Both the position numbers and the translations under genes were made by a program. Below, piece after piece: positions 1 through 8,026 of a stretch of 36,710 nucleotides of DNA; positions within the stretch are counted from its first letter, which is position 1, and each line of letters starts with the position of its first letter. The DNA comes from Halobacillus sp. A1 (lineage in GTDB: Bacteria > Bacillota > Bacilli > Bacillales > Halobacillaceae): NCBI RefSeq assembly GCF_024189295.1, contig NZ_JAIZEN010000026.1, positions 1 to 36,710 on the forward strand, written 5' to 3'. The notes below the pieces were generated by a model. It was not told the DNA's origin. It saw only the letters and a list, made by a program, of their open reading frames with translations, and did not search any database.

Positions 1-48
1 TTGCTTCTTAAATTCATCTGTAAAGTTACGGCGATTCCTTGGGGTCAT
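1..48 (-). CDS. IS3-like transposase OrfA, N-terminal fragment
   Basis: Sixteen codons are visible, starting at the ATG complementary to 46-48 and preceded by an AAGGAGA ribosome binding site. The peptide MTPRNRRNFTDEFKKQ has the basic start and F-T-x-E-F-K pattern common at the N-terminus of IS3-family OrfA helix-turn-helix proteins, which bind the IS ends. The gene runs off the window edge, so length and intactness cannot be judged. Confidence 0.65.
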   Translation of the reverse strand, partial: MTPRNRRNFTDEFKKQ

Positions 49-127
49 GTGTAGTCTCCTTAATTGAAATATTTAGTAAAGTGTAACTCACCTTAACGAA
101 ACTGTCCAAATAAGTGTAGCCTATCCA
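1..127 (-). mobile_element. IS3-like insertion sequence, partial (left copy)
   Basis: Positions 3-127 are an exact reverse complement of 36586-36710 at the other end of the window. The inner end reads 5'-TGGATAGGCTACAC when read into the element, a TG start as in IS3-family ends, and the start of a transposase OrfA-like gene lies about 80 bp inside. Only one end of the element is present; the rest lies outside the window. The IS3 family assignment rests on the TG terminus and the OrfA-like N-terminus and is moderately sure. Confidence 0.75.
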
Positions 128-218
128 ACGAACCCGTTATTTCGTAATAAAGTCCAGCAACCCTGCCGTAACATTCAATAGTTCTCTTGTAATTCATAAA
201 AAATTAATATACAAAATG

Positions 219-252
219 AGCCGCCTCTCATACAATAAGGAGGCGGCTTTTT
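219..252 (+). terminator. Intrinsic terminator
   Basis: A 9-bp stem (219-227 with 240-248, AGCCGCCTC/GAGGCGGCT) is followed by a T run. It could end a transcript entering from the left, whose gene is not in the window. It can also form on the minus strand, where it would stop transcripts coming through clsB and the small XapX gene. The rest of 128-305 shows no gene. Confidence 0.75.
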
Positions 253-305
253 ACGTTGATCAAAAACGGACAAGTTGGAAATAGTAAAGTAAAGGAGGAT
301 TCATC

Positions 306-485
306 ATGAAAGAAGTAGCTTTAGCTTTGCTTGCAGGATTTATTGTCGGAGCGATTTTTGCAGCATTCAAATTACCGATTCCTGCACCCCCCGCTTTAGC
401 AGGAGTAGCAGGAATCGTTGGCATTTATTTAGGTTTTAAATTCATCGCGTGGGCTGGCCCGTCGATTACATCGATTTTCAATTAA
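306..485 (+). CDS. XapX domain small membrane protein
   Basis: A 59-residue protein starting at an ATG with an AAAGGAGG site 6-7 bases upstream. It has two hydrophobic segments (about residues 3-20 and 32-52) separated by a proline-rich FKLPIPAPPALAG stretch. The layout of glycine-rich helix, P-x-P-x-P-P loop and glycine-rich helix is that of the XapX (DUF1427) family, small integral membrane proteins of unknown function named after an ORF near xanthosine permease. It converges on the cardiolipin synthase gene, with only 2 bases between the stop codons and no terminator between them, so the two transcripts are likely to overlap in antisense. The function is not known. Confidence 0.8.
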   Translation: MKEVALALLAGFIVGAIFAAFKLPIPAPPALAGVAGIVGIYLGFKFIAWAGPSITSIFN

Positions 486-487
486 CT

Positions 488-1675
488 TTATAAAAGAGGA
501 CGGAAAACTTTAGCGATCTGTTCTTTCATTTTCATAGAGAATGGTCGATTTTTGATCCATTCCTCATCCAGCCGTACGGAATCCCGAACGTCATCCAAGT
601 AGGCGGAGCGCAGGTCCTCGACAAATTCATCTTCATAAATGTACATGTTCACTTCTTTGTTCAAATATAAACTGCGGCGGTCGAAGTTTGCGGTTCCTAA
701 ATAAGCAAAAGTGCGGTCGACCATCATGACTTTGGCATGATAAAAGCCGGCATCAAAAAAGCTGACATTCCCGCCATGACGAGCGAGTTCGTACATGTAG
801 GGCAGTCCTGCTTCTTTTACCAGTGGGTGGTCGGGTTTCATCGGAATCATGACATGGATGTTTACACCACGGTCGATCGCTTCTTTTAAGGCGGCTAACA
901 GCATATTTGTAGGAATGAAGTAAGGCGTACCTATGAAAATCTCCTGTCTCGCATTTTGAATCATTTCAAAATATTCATCTTCAAGTTCTCCGCCATCTGT
1001 AGCTACGATACGCACCGTATGTTCTCCATCTCTGTTTCTGATGAAAGGCTTGTCGTTTTCTTGGGTAGCCAGTCCCCAGTCATCCAGAAAGGTGCGTTGT
1101 AAATCGGAGACGACCGGTCCTGTGACACGCAGGTGATAATCCCGCCAATCCTGGAACATCGAGCTGTCACCCATATACACCCGCCCCACATTATATCCAC
1201 CTACATAGCCGATTTTTCCATCAATCACCGAAATCTTACGGTGGTTTCTTCGGTTCAATTTATAAAAAAAGTATGGAAAGCCTGGCGTTTCTGCGAATTT
1301 GAATTGCACGCCCGCTTTTCTTAAGTCATGCCGTATTTTTTTGTTAATCTGATAGCTTCCCATCCGGTCTGCCAGCAATCGGACTTCTGCTCCTTCTTCA
1401 GCTTTCTTTTTTAACGCCTCTAACAATTTCTTCCCGGCTTTATCGTTGTTGATAACATAAAAAAATACATCGACATTGTGTTTAGCGTTAGCGATGTCCT
1501 GACAAAGATCTTCGTACAGGGGAGAGCCGTTTTTATACAGCTGGTAATTTCCCGTCGTGATGGAATGGGGCAAGTAGCGTACTTTTTTTAAATGATCTTT
1601 TCGTCCTAATTTGAAATCTATGATGATTAGTAAAATAAGTAGAATGATGGCAATTGCTATCGAACTTATAATCAA
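488..1675 (-). CDS. clsB: Cardiolipin synthase, phospholipase D type (ClsB/YwjE-like)
   Basis: A 395-residue membrane protein with one N-terminal transmembrane helix (residues 2-20) and two HKD phospholipase D motifs: H145-x-K147-x4-D152 and H313-x-K315-x4-D320. These catalyse phosphatidyl transfer between two phosphatidylglycerol molecules, giving cardiolipin and glycerol at the cytoplasmic membrane. Length, the single anchor (major cardiolipin synthases usually have two) and position beside fadF match the B. subtilis minor synthase YwjE (ClsB). Translation starts at a TTG complementary to 1673-1675 with GAGGAGG seven bases upstream. It is divergent from fadF, with about 80 bases between this start and the fadF promoter. 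Confidence 0.88.
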   Translation of the reverse strand: MIISSIAIAIILLILLIIIDFKLGRKDHLKKVRYLPHSITTGNYQLYKNGSPLYEDLCQDIANAKHNVDVFFYVINNDKAGKKLLEALKKKAEEGAEVRLLADRMGSYQINKKIRHDLRKAGVQFKFAETPGFPYFFYKLNRRNHRKISVIDGKIGYVGGYNVGRVYMGDSSMFQDWRDYHLRVTGPVVSDLQRTFLDDWGLATQENDKPFIRNRDGEHTVRIVATDGGELEDEYFEMIQNARQEIFIGTPYFIPTNMLLAALKEAIDRGVNIHVMIPMKPDHPLVKEAGLPYMYELARHGGNVSFFDAGFYHAKVMMVDRTFAYLGTANFDRRSLYLNKEVNMYIYEDEFVEDLRSAYLDDVRDSVRLDEEWIKNRPFSMKMKEQIAKVFRPLL

Positions 1676-1754
1676 TGTGAAGCCTCCTCTTGAACAGTAT
1701 GGTTAGTCTTCCCTATTTTTCCTATTATCGAACATGAAATATTTTGGAAATGTG

Positions 1755-1784
1755 TTGACTGAATGCTCATTCATAATTTATAGT
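1755..1784 (+). promoter_or_regulatory. fadF promoter with overlapping TetR/FadR-type operator
   Basis: A SigA-type promoter reads TTGACT (1755-1760), 18 bp, TATAGT (1779-1784). The perfect palindrome TGAATGCTCATTCA (1760-1773) fills the spacer, so a bound repressor would block RNA polymerase. Its half-site TGAATG resembles that of B. subtilis FadR operators, though here the centre is two bases. A similar 14-mer lies at 4059-4072. The promoter lies upstream of the ATG at 1839, which argues against starts further upstream. Confidence 0.7.
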
Positions 1785-1838
1785 AAAGCTATAAGATTCA
1801 GAAAATTTCTGGTCGAACAACGAAGAGGGGGAGAACAT

Positions 1839-3974
1839 ATGAATCCGTTGTTAATCGCCAATTGGATATTATTCATAGGGGTGACGGTTTACGGTTTATA
1901 CTTATTCGTTCGAGTCGTACGTACGAGGATCGAATACATCAAAATGGGACGGAAATTTGAATTTGATGGGGAAATCAAGCAGCGCCTTAATAAAGTGCTG
2001 GTGAATGTTTTCGGACAGAAGAAACTGTTAAAGGACAAGAAGTCCGGAATTATTCACGTCATGTTTTTCTACGGCTTCATTCTTGTCCAGTTTGGTGCTA
2101 TCGATTTTATTTGGAAAGGGCTTGCACCTGATTCACATTTGCCGCTTGGACCTTTTTATCCTGGCTTCACTTTTTTCCAGGAGCTTGTGACACTGATGAT
2201 TATCGTGGCGGTCGTATGGGCGTTCCATCGTCGCTATGTCGAAAAGCTTGTACGTTTAAAGCGCGGGTTTAAAGCAGGATTGGTTCTTTTATTCATTGGA
2301 GGACTTATGGTATCGGTCCTTGTAGGAAACGGTATGGGAATGATCTGGCACGGCCATGAAGGGACGTGGACAGAGCCTGTTGCGAGCGTTATTGCAAGCG
2401 CTTTCGGATGGATGCCGCCAGTGGCAGCTGCTGCCGTGTTTTTCATTATGTGGTGGATCCATACATTGATCTTACTGACGTTCCTCGTGTACGTGCCGCA
2501 ATCGAAACACGCACATTTAATTGCAGCACCGGTCAACACGTTCTTAACACGTCTGGATCCTCCAGGAAAATTAAAGACAATCGATTTTGAAATCGACGAA
2601 GAAGCAGATGAAGAGGATGTTTCATTTGGTGTAGGTAAAATCGAGGATTTCAGCCAGCTTCAGATGATCGACTTATATGCCTGCGTTGAATGCGGGCGCT
2701 GTACGAATGTATGTCCAGCGTCAGGGTCCGGAAAAATGCTGTCGCCGATGGACTTGATCATTAAGCTGCGTGATCACCTGACAGAAAAAGGTGCGGCTGT
2801 CACAGGTCAGGCGCCGTGGGTCCCGTCGTACGCTTTTTCAGGAACAGACGGTAACACGCTCGCCCAAATGGCTCGCGCACAAGGTACAGAAGAAGCGGCT
2901 GCTGCTTTAGGGGATGTTCATAATAAAAGCTTAATCGGGGACGTCATTACAGAAGAAGAACTGTGGGCTTGTACGACATGCCGTAACTGTGAAGATGCCT
3001 GCCCGGTCATGAACGAACACGTTGATAAAATCATTGACCTGCGCCGCTATCTCGTACTGACGGAAGGAAAAATGGATCAAGACGGACAGCGCGCGATCAT
3101 GAATATCGAACGTCAAGGTAATCCTTGGGGACTTTCTAAAAAGGATCGTGAAAACTGGCGCGATGCAGAAGAAGAGGTTCATATTCCGACTGTGAAAGAT
3201 TTGAAAAAATCCGGTGAAGAATTCGACTACTTGTTCTGGGTAAGCTCAATGGGCTCTTACGATAACCGCAGTCAGAAAATCGCTATGGCGTTCGCGAAGC
3301 TGATGAATGAAGCGGGCATCAAATTTGCGATCTTAGGCAATAAAGAACAGAACTCAGGCGATACCGCCCGCAGGATGGGGAATGAGTTCCTTTTCCAGGA
3401 GCTGGCCGAGAAGAATATCAAAGAATTCGAGAAAAATGATGTGAAGAAAATCATTACGATCGATCCGCACGCCTATAACATTTTCAAAAATGAATATCCG
3501 GATCTAGGATATGAAGCGGAAGTTTATCATCATACGGAAATGCTGGCTGAATGGCTGAAGGACGGCCTTCTGAAGCCAGACGCTGAAGTGAATGAAACGA
3601 TTACGTATCACGACAGCTGTTACCTCGGCCGTTACAACGAAGTGTATCAGCCGCCGCGCGATGTGCTTGAAATGATTCCGGGCGTTAAAGTGGTTGAAAT
3701 GAAGCGGAATCGTTCAAATGGTATGTGCTGTGGAGCCGGCGGCGGAATGATGTGGATGGAAGAAAAATCCGGAAACCGCATGAACGTCGCTCGTACAGAA
3801 CAAGCACTCGAAGTAGAGCCGACCATGATCTCAAGCGGCTGCCCATTCTGTCTGACGATGCTGTCTGACGGAACAAAAGCCAAAGAAGTCGAAGAAAAAG
3901 TAAGCACAATGGACATCGCTGAGATATTAGCAAAATCTATTTTTCCTGAAAAGAAAGAAAAAACAGCCGTCTGA
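1839..3974 (+). CDS. fadF: FadF: (Fe-S)-binding membrane oxidoreductase of fatty acid degradation
   Basis: A 711-residue protein, close to the B. subtilis FadF (YwjF) length. The N-terminal half has about five to six transmembrane helices with spaced histidines, as in NarI/DsrM-like heme b domains. It is followed by a two-cluster ferredoxin domain (CVECGRCTNVCP at about 282-293, CTTCRNCEDACP at about 378-389) and two CCG-type domains with SCYLGRYN, CCGAGGG and SGCPFCL motifs, as in heterodisulfide reductase subunit D. It is thought to pass electrons from acyl-CoA dehydrogenases (directly or through ETF) to the quinone pool. The start is the ATG at 1839 with GAGGGGG upstream; the reading frame stays open for 35 more codons but those lie across the promoter. 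It is the first gene of the beta-oxidation block. Confidence 0.9.
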   Translation: MNPLLIANWILFIGVTVYGLYLFVRVVRTRIEYIKMGRKFEFDGEIKQRLNKVLVNVFGQKKLLKDKKSGIIHVMFFYGFILVQFGAIDFIWKGLAPDSHLPLGPFYPGFTFFQELVTLMIIVAVVWAFHRRYVEKLVRLKRGFKAGLVLLFIGGLMVSVLVGNGMGMIWHGHEGTWTEPVASVIASAFGWMPPVAAAAVFFIMWWIHTLILLTFLVYVPQSKHAHLIAAPVNTFLTRLDPPGKLKTIDFEIDEEADEEDVSFGVGKIEDFSQLQMIDLYACVECGRCTNVCPASGSGKMLSPMDLIIKLRDHLTEKGAAVTGQAPWVPSYAFSGTDGNTLAQMARAQGTEEAAAALGDVHNKSLIGDVITEEELWACTTCRNCEDACPVMNEHVDKIIDLRRYLVLTEGKMDQDGQRAIMNIERQGNPWGLSKKDRENWRDAEEEVHIPTVKDLKKSGEEFDYLFWVSSMGSYDNRSQKIAMAFAKLMNEAGIKFAILGNKEQNSGDTARRMGNEFLFQELAEKNIKEFEKNDVKKIITIDPHAYNIFKNEYPDLGYEAEVYHHTEMLAEWLKDGLLKPDAEVNETITYHDSCYLGRYNEVYQPPRDVLEMIPGVKVVEMKRNRSNGMCCGAGGGMMWMEEKSGNRMNVARTEQALEVEPTMISSGCPFCLTMLSDGTKAKEVEEKVSTMDIAEILAKSIFPEKKEKTAV

Positions 3975-4012
3975 TTAAACAGCAAAACAAAACAAAATTA
4001 GAAAAAAATAGT

Positions 4013-4044
4013 GGAAAGTGTACAGAATCTTTTGTACACTTTCC
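4013..4044. terminator. Perfect 12-bp hairpin after fadF
   Basis: GGAAAGTGTACA (4013-4024) pairs perfectly with TGTACACTTTCC (4033-4044) around an 8-base loop. On the + strand only TTATGG follows, so it is a weak intrinsic terminator for fadF. On the minus strand a run of Ts follows the stem, so it would terminate leftward transcription better. It may instead stabilise the fadF 3' end. Confidence 0.5.
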
Positions 4045-4058
4045 TTATGGAAACAAAT

Positions 4059-4072
4059 TGAGCGAGCGTTCA
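4059..4072. promoter_or_regulatory. Second TetR/FadR-type operator
   Basis: TGAGCGAGCGTTCA is a near-perfect palindrome (one mismatched pair outside the centre) and fits TGARYG-NN-CRTTCA together with the operator at 1760-1773. No convincing -35/-10 pair was found beside it. It is probably the control region of the thiolase operon whose first codon is at 4803. Confidence 0.5.
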
Positions 4073-4088
4073 ATCACCTACCCAAAAA

Positions 4089-4102
4089 TGAAAGCGTTGT
4101 CA
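4089..4102. promoter_or_regulatory. cre site (CcpA operator)
   Basis: TGAAAGCGTTGTCA matches the Bacillus cre consensus TGWAANCGNTNWCA at every position. It lies 16 bases after the TetR-type operator and just before the repeat array. CcpA repression of fatty acid catabolism is established in B. subtilis (the mmg operon carries a cre), so carbon catabolite repression of this operon is a reasonable inference. Confidence 0.6.
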
Positions 4103-4104
4103 AA

Positions 4105-4226
4105 AGAAAAGCGAAGAGAGGCGTTTAGGCCTGAAACGCGTAAGCAAGATGCCGAAGTGAAGCGAACTTCCTTCACGTAGGTAGATTGCTTACGTCGCGA
4201 AGGCCTGCCTCTCGGAGCTGGACACA
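4105..4226 (+). repeat. Family A structured repeat, short type (unit A1)
   Basis: 122 bp from AGAAAAGCG to GCTGGACACA. Nested stems: AGC/GCT, GAGAGGC/GCCTCTC, AGGCCT/AGGCCT, CGTAAGCAA/TTGCTTACG and GTGAAG/CTTCAC. First of a tandem array between fadF and the thiolase gene. Confidence 0.85.
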
Positions 4227-4348
4227 AGAAAAGCGGAAGCGGCCTGGGAGACACGACACGCGTAAGCAAGATGCCGAAGTGAAGCGATCTTTCTTCACGT
4301 AGGTAGATTGCTTACGTCGCGAGTGTCTGGCCGCTGCAGCTGGACACA
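4227..4348 (+). repeat. Family A structured repeat, short type (unit A2)
   Basis: 122 bp, directly abutting A1. The outer arms differ from A1 but remain complementary: AGCGGCC/GGCCGCT and AGACAC/GTGTCT. The inner GTAAGCAA/TTGCTTAC hairpin is shared. Confidence 0.85.
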
Positions 4349-4525
4349 AGAAAAGCGGAGAGAGGCGTGGTATTAAGGAAGATCGACTAAGAGCGCCACA
4401 TCCTGTGGCAACGTCGACCTGACCCCCGTCCTGGGGGCCCAAGCAAGATGCCGAAGTGAAGCGAACTTCCTTCACGTAGGTAGATTGCTTACGTCGCGAA
4501 GGCCTGCCTCTCGGAGCTGGACAGC
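4349..4525 (+). repeat. Family A structured repeat, long type (unit A3)
   Basis: 177 bp. Compared with short units it carries an extra module with a GATCGAC/GTCGACC-like stem around a GCCACA-TCC-TGTGGC hairpin, then a CCCCC-GTCCT-GGGGG hairpin, before the common AAGCAA/TTGCTT terminal hairpin. The outer arms are GAGAGGC/GCCTCTC as in A1. Confidence 0.85.
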
Positions 4526-4702
4526 AGAAAAGCGGAGGCGAGCGGTATCTTAAGGAAGATCGACTAAGAACGCCACATCCTGTGGCAACGTCGATCTGAC
4601 CCCCGTCGTGGGGGCCCAAGCAAGGCGATGAAGTGAAGTGTTCTTTCTTCACGTAATCGAATTGCTTATATCGAAAGGTCCTGCGAGCCAGAGCTGGACA
4701 GC
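4526..4702 (+). repeat. Family A structured repeat, long type (unit A4)
   Basis: 177 bp. The outer arms are GGCGAGCGG/CCTGCGAGCC, which pair with a tandem G.A/A.G step inside the helix. The extra module has a perfect AGATCGAC/GTCGATCT stem. The inner hairpin has CGAT/ATCG in place of the GCC/GGT of other units. Confidence 0.85.
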
Positions 4703-4760
4703 AGAAAAGCGGAAGCGAGCGGTATTTTTAAGGAAGATCGACTAAGAACACCACGTCCTG
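4703..4760 (+). repeat. Family A repeat, truncated (unit A5)
   Basis: Starts like A4 (AGAAAAGCGGAAGCGAGCGG) and follows the long-type module to about CCACGTCCTGAG, then stops matching some 40 bases before the thiolase start codon. The loop sequence has drifted (ACGTCCTG for ACATCCTG), in line with decay. Only the 5' part remains, so it cannot form the full fold. Confidence 0.7.
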
Positions 4761-4802
4761 AGCGCACCAATAAAGATAGACAATAAAGAGGAGGAACTCA
4801 AT

Positions 4803-5996
4803 ATGCGTAAAACAGTAATCGTGTCAGGAGCAAGAACCCCTTTTGGAAAATTCGGCGGCGGTTTAGCTCCGCTGACAGCGTCACAGCTTGGCGGAATCGT
4901 TATTAAAGAAGCAATCAAAAGAGCTAACGTACAACCGGAAGAGATCGATGAAGTCATTATGGGAAGTGTTTTGCAAGGCGGACAGGGGCAGCTTCCTTCA
5001 CGTCAGGCTTCTCGAGAAGCTGGGATTCCGTGGGATGTAAAAACAGAGACGGTGAATAAAGTGTGTGCTTCCGGAATGCGGAGTGTGACGATGGGCGATC
5101 AATTCATCCGTCTCGGCGAAGAAGAAATCATCGTAGCAGGCGGCATGGAAAGTATGAGCAACGCGCCGTATTTTATGCCGAAAGCACGCTGGGGTCTGCG
5201 CATGGGAGATGCTCCTGTGAAGGATATGATGGTCCATGACGGGCTGACGTGTTCGTTTGAAAATGTCCATATGGGCAATTATGGAAACCGCACGGCAGAG
5301 AAGTTCGAGTTGTCCCGCGAAGCGCAGGATGAGTGGTCTTACCAAAGCCACCAACGTGCCAGTGCCGCAATTGATTCTGGAAAAATGGCGGAAGAGATCG
5401 TAGCGGTGGAAGTACCTCAGCGTAAAGGGGAGCCGAAGGTAGTCAATGCTGATGAAGCTCCGCGTCGAGATACGACTGTAGAAGCGCTCAGTAAGCTGCG
5501 TCCTGTATTTGATAAGACAGGCAGCATTACGGCGGGGAATGCGCCGGGAGTGAACGACGGAGCGGCGGCGATGCTGCTTATGTCAGACGAAAAAGCTTCT
5601 GAGCTGGGAGTGGAGCCACTGGCCACTATATTGGCGCACGATGAAATTGCGGTAGAAGCGCAGGATTTCCCGGAAACGCCAGGTCTCGTCATAAATAAAC
5701 TGCTTAAAAAAGCCGGTAAATCCATCGAGGACATCGATTTGTTCGAAGTGAATGAAGCGTTCGCAGCAGTATCGCTGGCCAGCAGTGAAATCGCCGGACT
5801 TGATCCTGAAAAAGTGAACGTCAACGGCGGTGCGGTCGCTTTAGGCCACCCGATCGGCGCGAGTGGTGCGAGAGTTTTATTAACACTCGCATATGAATTG
5901 AAGCGGCGCGGCGGCGGATTAGGCATTGCTTCTATCTGTTCCGGCGGCGGGCAAGGCGATGCGGTTCTCATTGAAGTTGCAGGAGGTCAATCCTAA
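4803..5996 (+). CDS. mmgA: Acetyl-CoA C-acetyltransferase (thiolase, MmgA-like)
   Basis: A 397-residue thiolase II family enzyme that condenses two acetyl-CoA or cleaves acetoacetyl-/3-ketoacyl-CoA. The nucleophile Cys88 lies in NKVCASGM. The catalytic His is in [14 protein letters not shown] and the second Cys in [11 protein letters not shown] near the C-terminus. Length is normal for the family. ATG start with GAGGAGG nine bases upstream. It opens an operon whose order thiolase, 3-hydroxyacyl-CoA dehydrogenase, acyl-CoA dehydrogenase matches B. subtilis mmgABC. Its stop codon overlaps the next start by one base. The array of family A repeats and the operator/cre pair lie directly upstream, so the mRNA may carry a leader of about 700 bases. 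Confidence 0.9.
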   Translation: MRKTVIVSGARTPFGKFGGGLAPLTASQLGGIVIKEAIKRANVQPEEIDEVIMGSVLQGGQGQLPSRQASREAGIPWDVKTETVNKVCASGMRSVTMGDQFIRLGEEEIIVAGGMESMSNAPYFMPKARWGLRMGDAPVKDMMVHDGLTCSFENVHMGNYGNRTAEKFELSREAQDEWSYQSHQRASAAIDSGKMAEEIVAVEVPQRKGEPKVVNADEAPRRDTTVEALSKLRPVFDKTGSITAGNAPGVNDGAAAMLLMSDEKASELGVEPLATILAHDEIAVEAQDFPETPGLVINKLLKKAGKSIEDIDLFEVNEAFAAVSLASSEIAGLDPEKVNVNGGAVALGHPIGASGARVLLTLAYELKRRGGGLGIASICSGGGQGDAVLIEVAGGQS

Positions 5997-6847
5997 TGGC
6001 GATCAATAAAGTGATGGTGATTGGAGCCGGACAAATGGGAGCGGGAATTGCACAAGTGTTCGCCCAGGCCGGCTTGCACGTCAAGCTCAATGACATGAAC
6101 GGGGAAGCGCTGAAAAAAGGAATATCAGGCATCGAGAAACGTCTGAACCGCGCGGTGGAAAAAGAAAAAATGTCTGCCAGCGAAAAAGAAGAGGCGTGGA
6201 ACAACCTTGAATCCACTACAGATCTACGTGAAGCTTCCGATTGTGATTTAGTCATTGAAGCCGTTGTCGAAAGCATGGATATTAAAACACAAGTTTTTCA
6301 AACGTTGGATGAAGTTACACCCGAGCACGCTATTTTAGCTTCCAATACGTCTTCTCTGCCGATAACAGAAATCGCAGCGGTGACAAAAAGGCCTTCTCAG
6401 GTAATCGGTATGCATTTCATGAACCCGGTGCCGGTCATGAAGCTCGTCGAAATCATAAGAGCCTTGCAAACGAGTGATGAGACGTACGAGGCGATCGAAG
6501 AGATGAGCAACAAGCTCGGAAAAACACCTGTGGAAGTGAATGATTACCCTGGGTTCGTATCTAACAGGATTTTAATGCCGATGATCAACGAAGCGATTTA
6601 CACCGTGTATGAAGGGGTGTCGTCTGTTGAAGATGTCGACACCGTCATGAAGCTCGGCATGAACCATCCGATGGGTCCGCTGCAGCTGGCCGATTTTATC
6701 GGTCTGGATACATGTTTATACATTATGGAAGTACTGCACGATGGGTTCGGTGACAGCAAGTACCGCCCGTGTCCACTACTTAGACAATACGTGAAAGCCG
6801 GCTGGCTTGGTAAAAAGTCAGGCCGCGGATTTTACAGCTACGAATAA
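5996..6847 (+). CDS. mmgB: 3-hydroxybutyryl-CoA dehydrogenase (MmgB-like)
   Basis: 283 residues, the usual size of stand-alone short-chain 3-hydroxyacyl-CoA dehydrogenases. The Rossmann NAD-binding motif VIGAGQMGAGIAQVFA lies at the N-terminus. The catalytic His is in MHFMNPVPVMKLVE, with the paired Glu in that segment, and the C-terminal domain has the family signature NRILMPMINEA and MGPLQLADFIGLD. It oxidises 3-hydroxyacyl-CoA to 3-ketoacyl-CoA with NAD+. Translation is coupled to the thiolase gene by a TAATG overlap, with AGGAGG inside the thiolase 3' end. Confidence 0.92.
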   Translation: MAINKVMVIGAGQMGAGIAQVFAQAGLHVKLNDMNGEALKKGISGIEKRLNRAVEKEKMSASEKEEAWNNLESTTDLREASDCDLVIEAVVESMDIKTQVFQTLDEVTPEHAILASNTSSLPITEIAAVTKRPSQVIGMHFMNPVPVMKLVEIIRALQTSDETYEAIEEMSNKLGKTPVEVNDYPGFVSNRILMPMINEAIYTVYEGVSSVEDVDTVMKLGMNHPMGPLQLADFIGLDTCLYIMEVLHDGFGDSKYRPCPLLRQYVKAGWLGKKSGRGFYSYE

Positions 6848-6868
6848 CGGGTGAGGGAGAGAAACCAC

Positions 6869-8014
6869 ATGAATCTGCAGTTTACGGATGAACAGTTGAT
6901 GCTGCAAAAAATGGTCCGGGATTTTGCCGAAAAAGAAGTAGAACCAGCGATTGAAAGAATGGAGCGGGAGGACCGCTTTCCGGTCGAACTTGTCCGCCGT
7001 ATGGGGGAACTCGGTTTGATGGGAATTCCCATTCCTGAACAGTACGGCGGATCGGAAATGGATTATACATCCTACGTGATGGCCATCCATGAAATATCGA
7101 AGGTGAGCGCTACGCTTGGCGTCATCTTATCCGTGCACACGTCTGTTGGAACGAATCCGATTTTATATTTCGGAACCGAAGAACAGAAACAGAAGTACAT
7201 TCCGAAGCTTGCCTCCGGAGAATATTTAGGAGCTTTTGCCCTGACAGAACCGAGTGCAGGATCGGATGCCGGCAGTTTGAAAACGCGGGCGGAAAAGAAA
7301 GACGATCACTACGTGTTAAGCGGTGAAAAAATCTTCATTACCAATGGGGGAGCGGCCGATACGTTTATCGTGTTTGCCCGCACGAATCGAGATGAAAAGC
7401 GGGGCAGAGGAGTCAGCGCCTTCATTATCGAACGCGATACGCCAGGATTCACGGTCGGAAAAGCGGAAAGGAAAATGGGCATGCACGGCTCAAGTACCGT
7501 TTCCTTAAGCTTCGACCAATGCAAGGTCCCTGCGTCACAGCTGCTCGGTAAGGAAGGGGAAGGCTTTAAAATCGCACTTGCCAACTTGAACACGGGCCGG
7601 ATCGGTATCGCTGCGCAGTCCCTCGGCATTGCAGAAGCAGCCCTTGAACATGCGGTCGCTTATGCAAAAGAACGGGAACAATTCGGGAAACCAATCGCCC
7701 AGCATCAGGGGATTGGTTTTAAACTAGCGGATATGGCGACGGATGTGGAAGCGTCGAAACTATTAGTCTATCAAGCGGCATCCTTGCATGGATCAGGAAA
7801 GAAATGCGGCAAGGAAGCCTCAATGGCGAAGCTGTTCGCTTCAAGAGCAGCGGTTCAAACGTCGATTGAAGCGGTTCAAGTCCACGGAGGTTACGGATAT
7901 ACCGAGGATTATGCCGTTGAACGATTCTTCCGCGACGCCAAAGTTTGCGAGATATATGAAGGTACGAGCGAGATTCAGCGCATCGTCATCAGTAATCACT
8001 TAACGAAAGATTAG
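6869..8014 (+). CDS. mmgC: Acyl-CoA dehydrogenase (MmgC-like)
   Basis: A 381-residue FAD enzyme that introduces the trans-2 double bond in acyl-CoA. Family landmarks are FALTEPSAGSDAG (FAD/substrate binding), [19 protein letters not shown] and the C-terminal IYEGTSEIQRIVI, whose Glu is the expected catalytic base. The sequence around ILSVHTSVGTNPILYFG is strikingly like B. subtilis MmgC. The ATG at 6869 is preferred: it has GAGGGAGAG upstream, while an in-frame GTG at 6851 lies only three bases after the mmgB stop and has no site of its own. Third gene of the operon. Confidence 0.9.
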   Translation: MNLQFTDEQLMLQKMVRDFAEKEVEPAIERMEREDRFPVELVRRMGELGLMGIPIPEQYGGSEMDYTSYVMAIHEISKVSATLGVILSVHTSVGTNPILYFGTEEQKQKYIPKLASGEYLGAFALTEPSAGSDAGSLKTRAEKKDDHYVLSGEKIFITNGGAADTFIVFARTNRDEKRGRGVSAFIIERDTPGFTVGKAERKMGMHGSSTVSLSFDQCKVPASQLLGKEGEGFKIALANLNTGRIGIAAQSLGIAEAALEHAVAYAKEREQFGKPIAQHQGIGFKLADMATDVEASKLLVYQAASLHGSGKKCGKEASMAKLFASRAAVQTSIEAVQVHGGYGYTEDYAVERFFRDAKVCEIYEGTSEIQRIVISNHLTKD

Positions 8015-8026
8015 GAGGCCCACAAT

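Noticed and set aside
1734-1838. A longer FadF with 35 extra N-terminal residues.
   Set aside because: This part spans the promoter and operator; the ATG at 1839 has a proper ribosome binding site.
4173-4652. Long open frames on the minus strand through family A arrays (also at 24637-25067).
   Set aside because: They have no ribosome binding site, consist of repeated arginine/serine-rich peptides dictated by the repeats, and occur only where the repeats occur.
4105-4760. The tandem family A arrays as a CRISPR array.
   Set aside because: Units are 121-184 bp, abut without unique spacers, and vary in a structure-preserving way; no cas genes are present.
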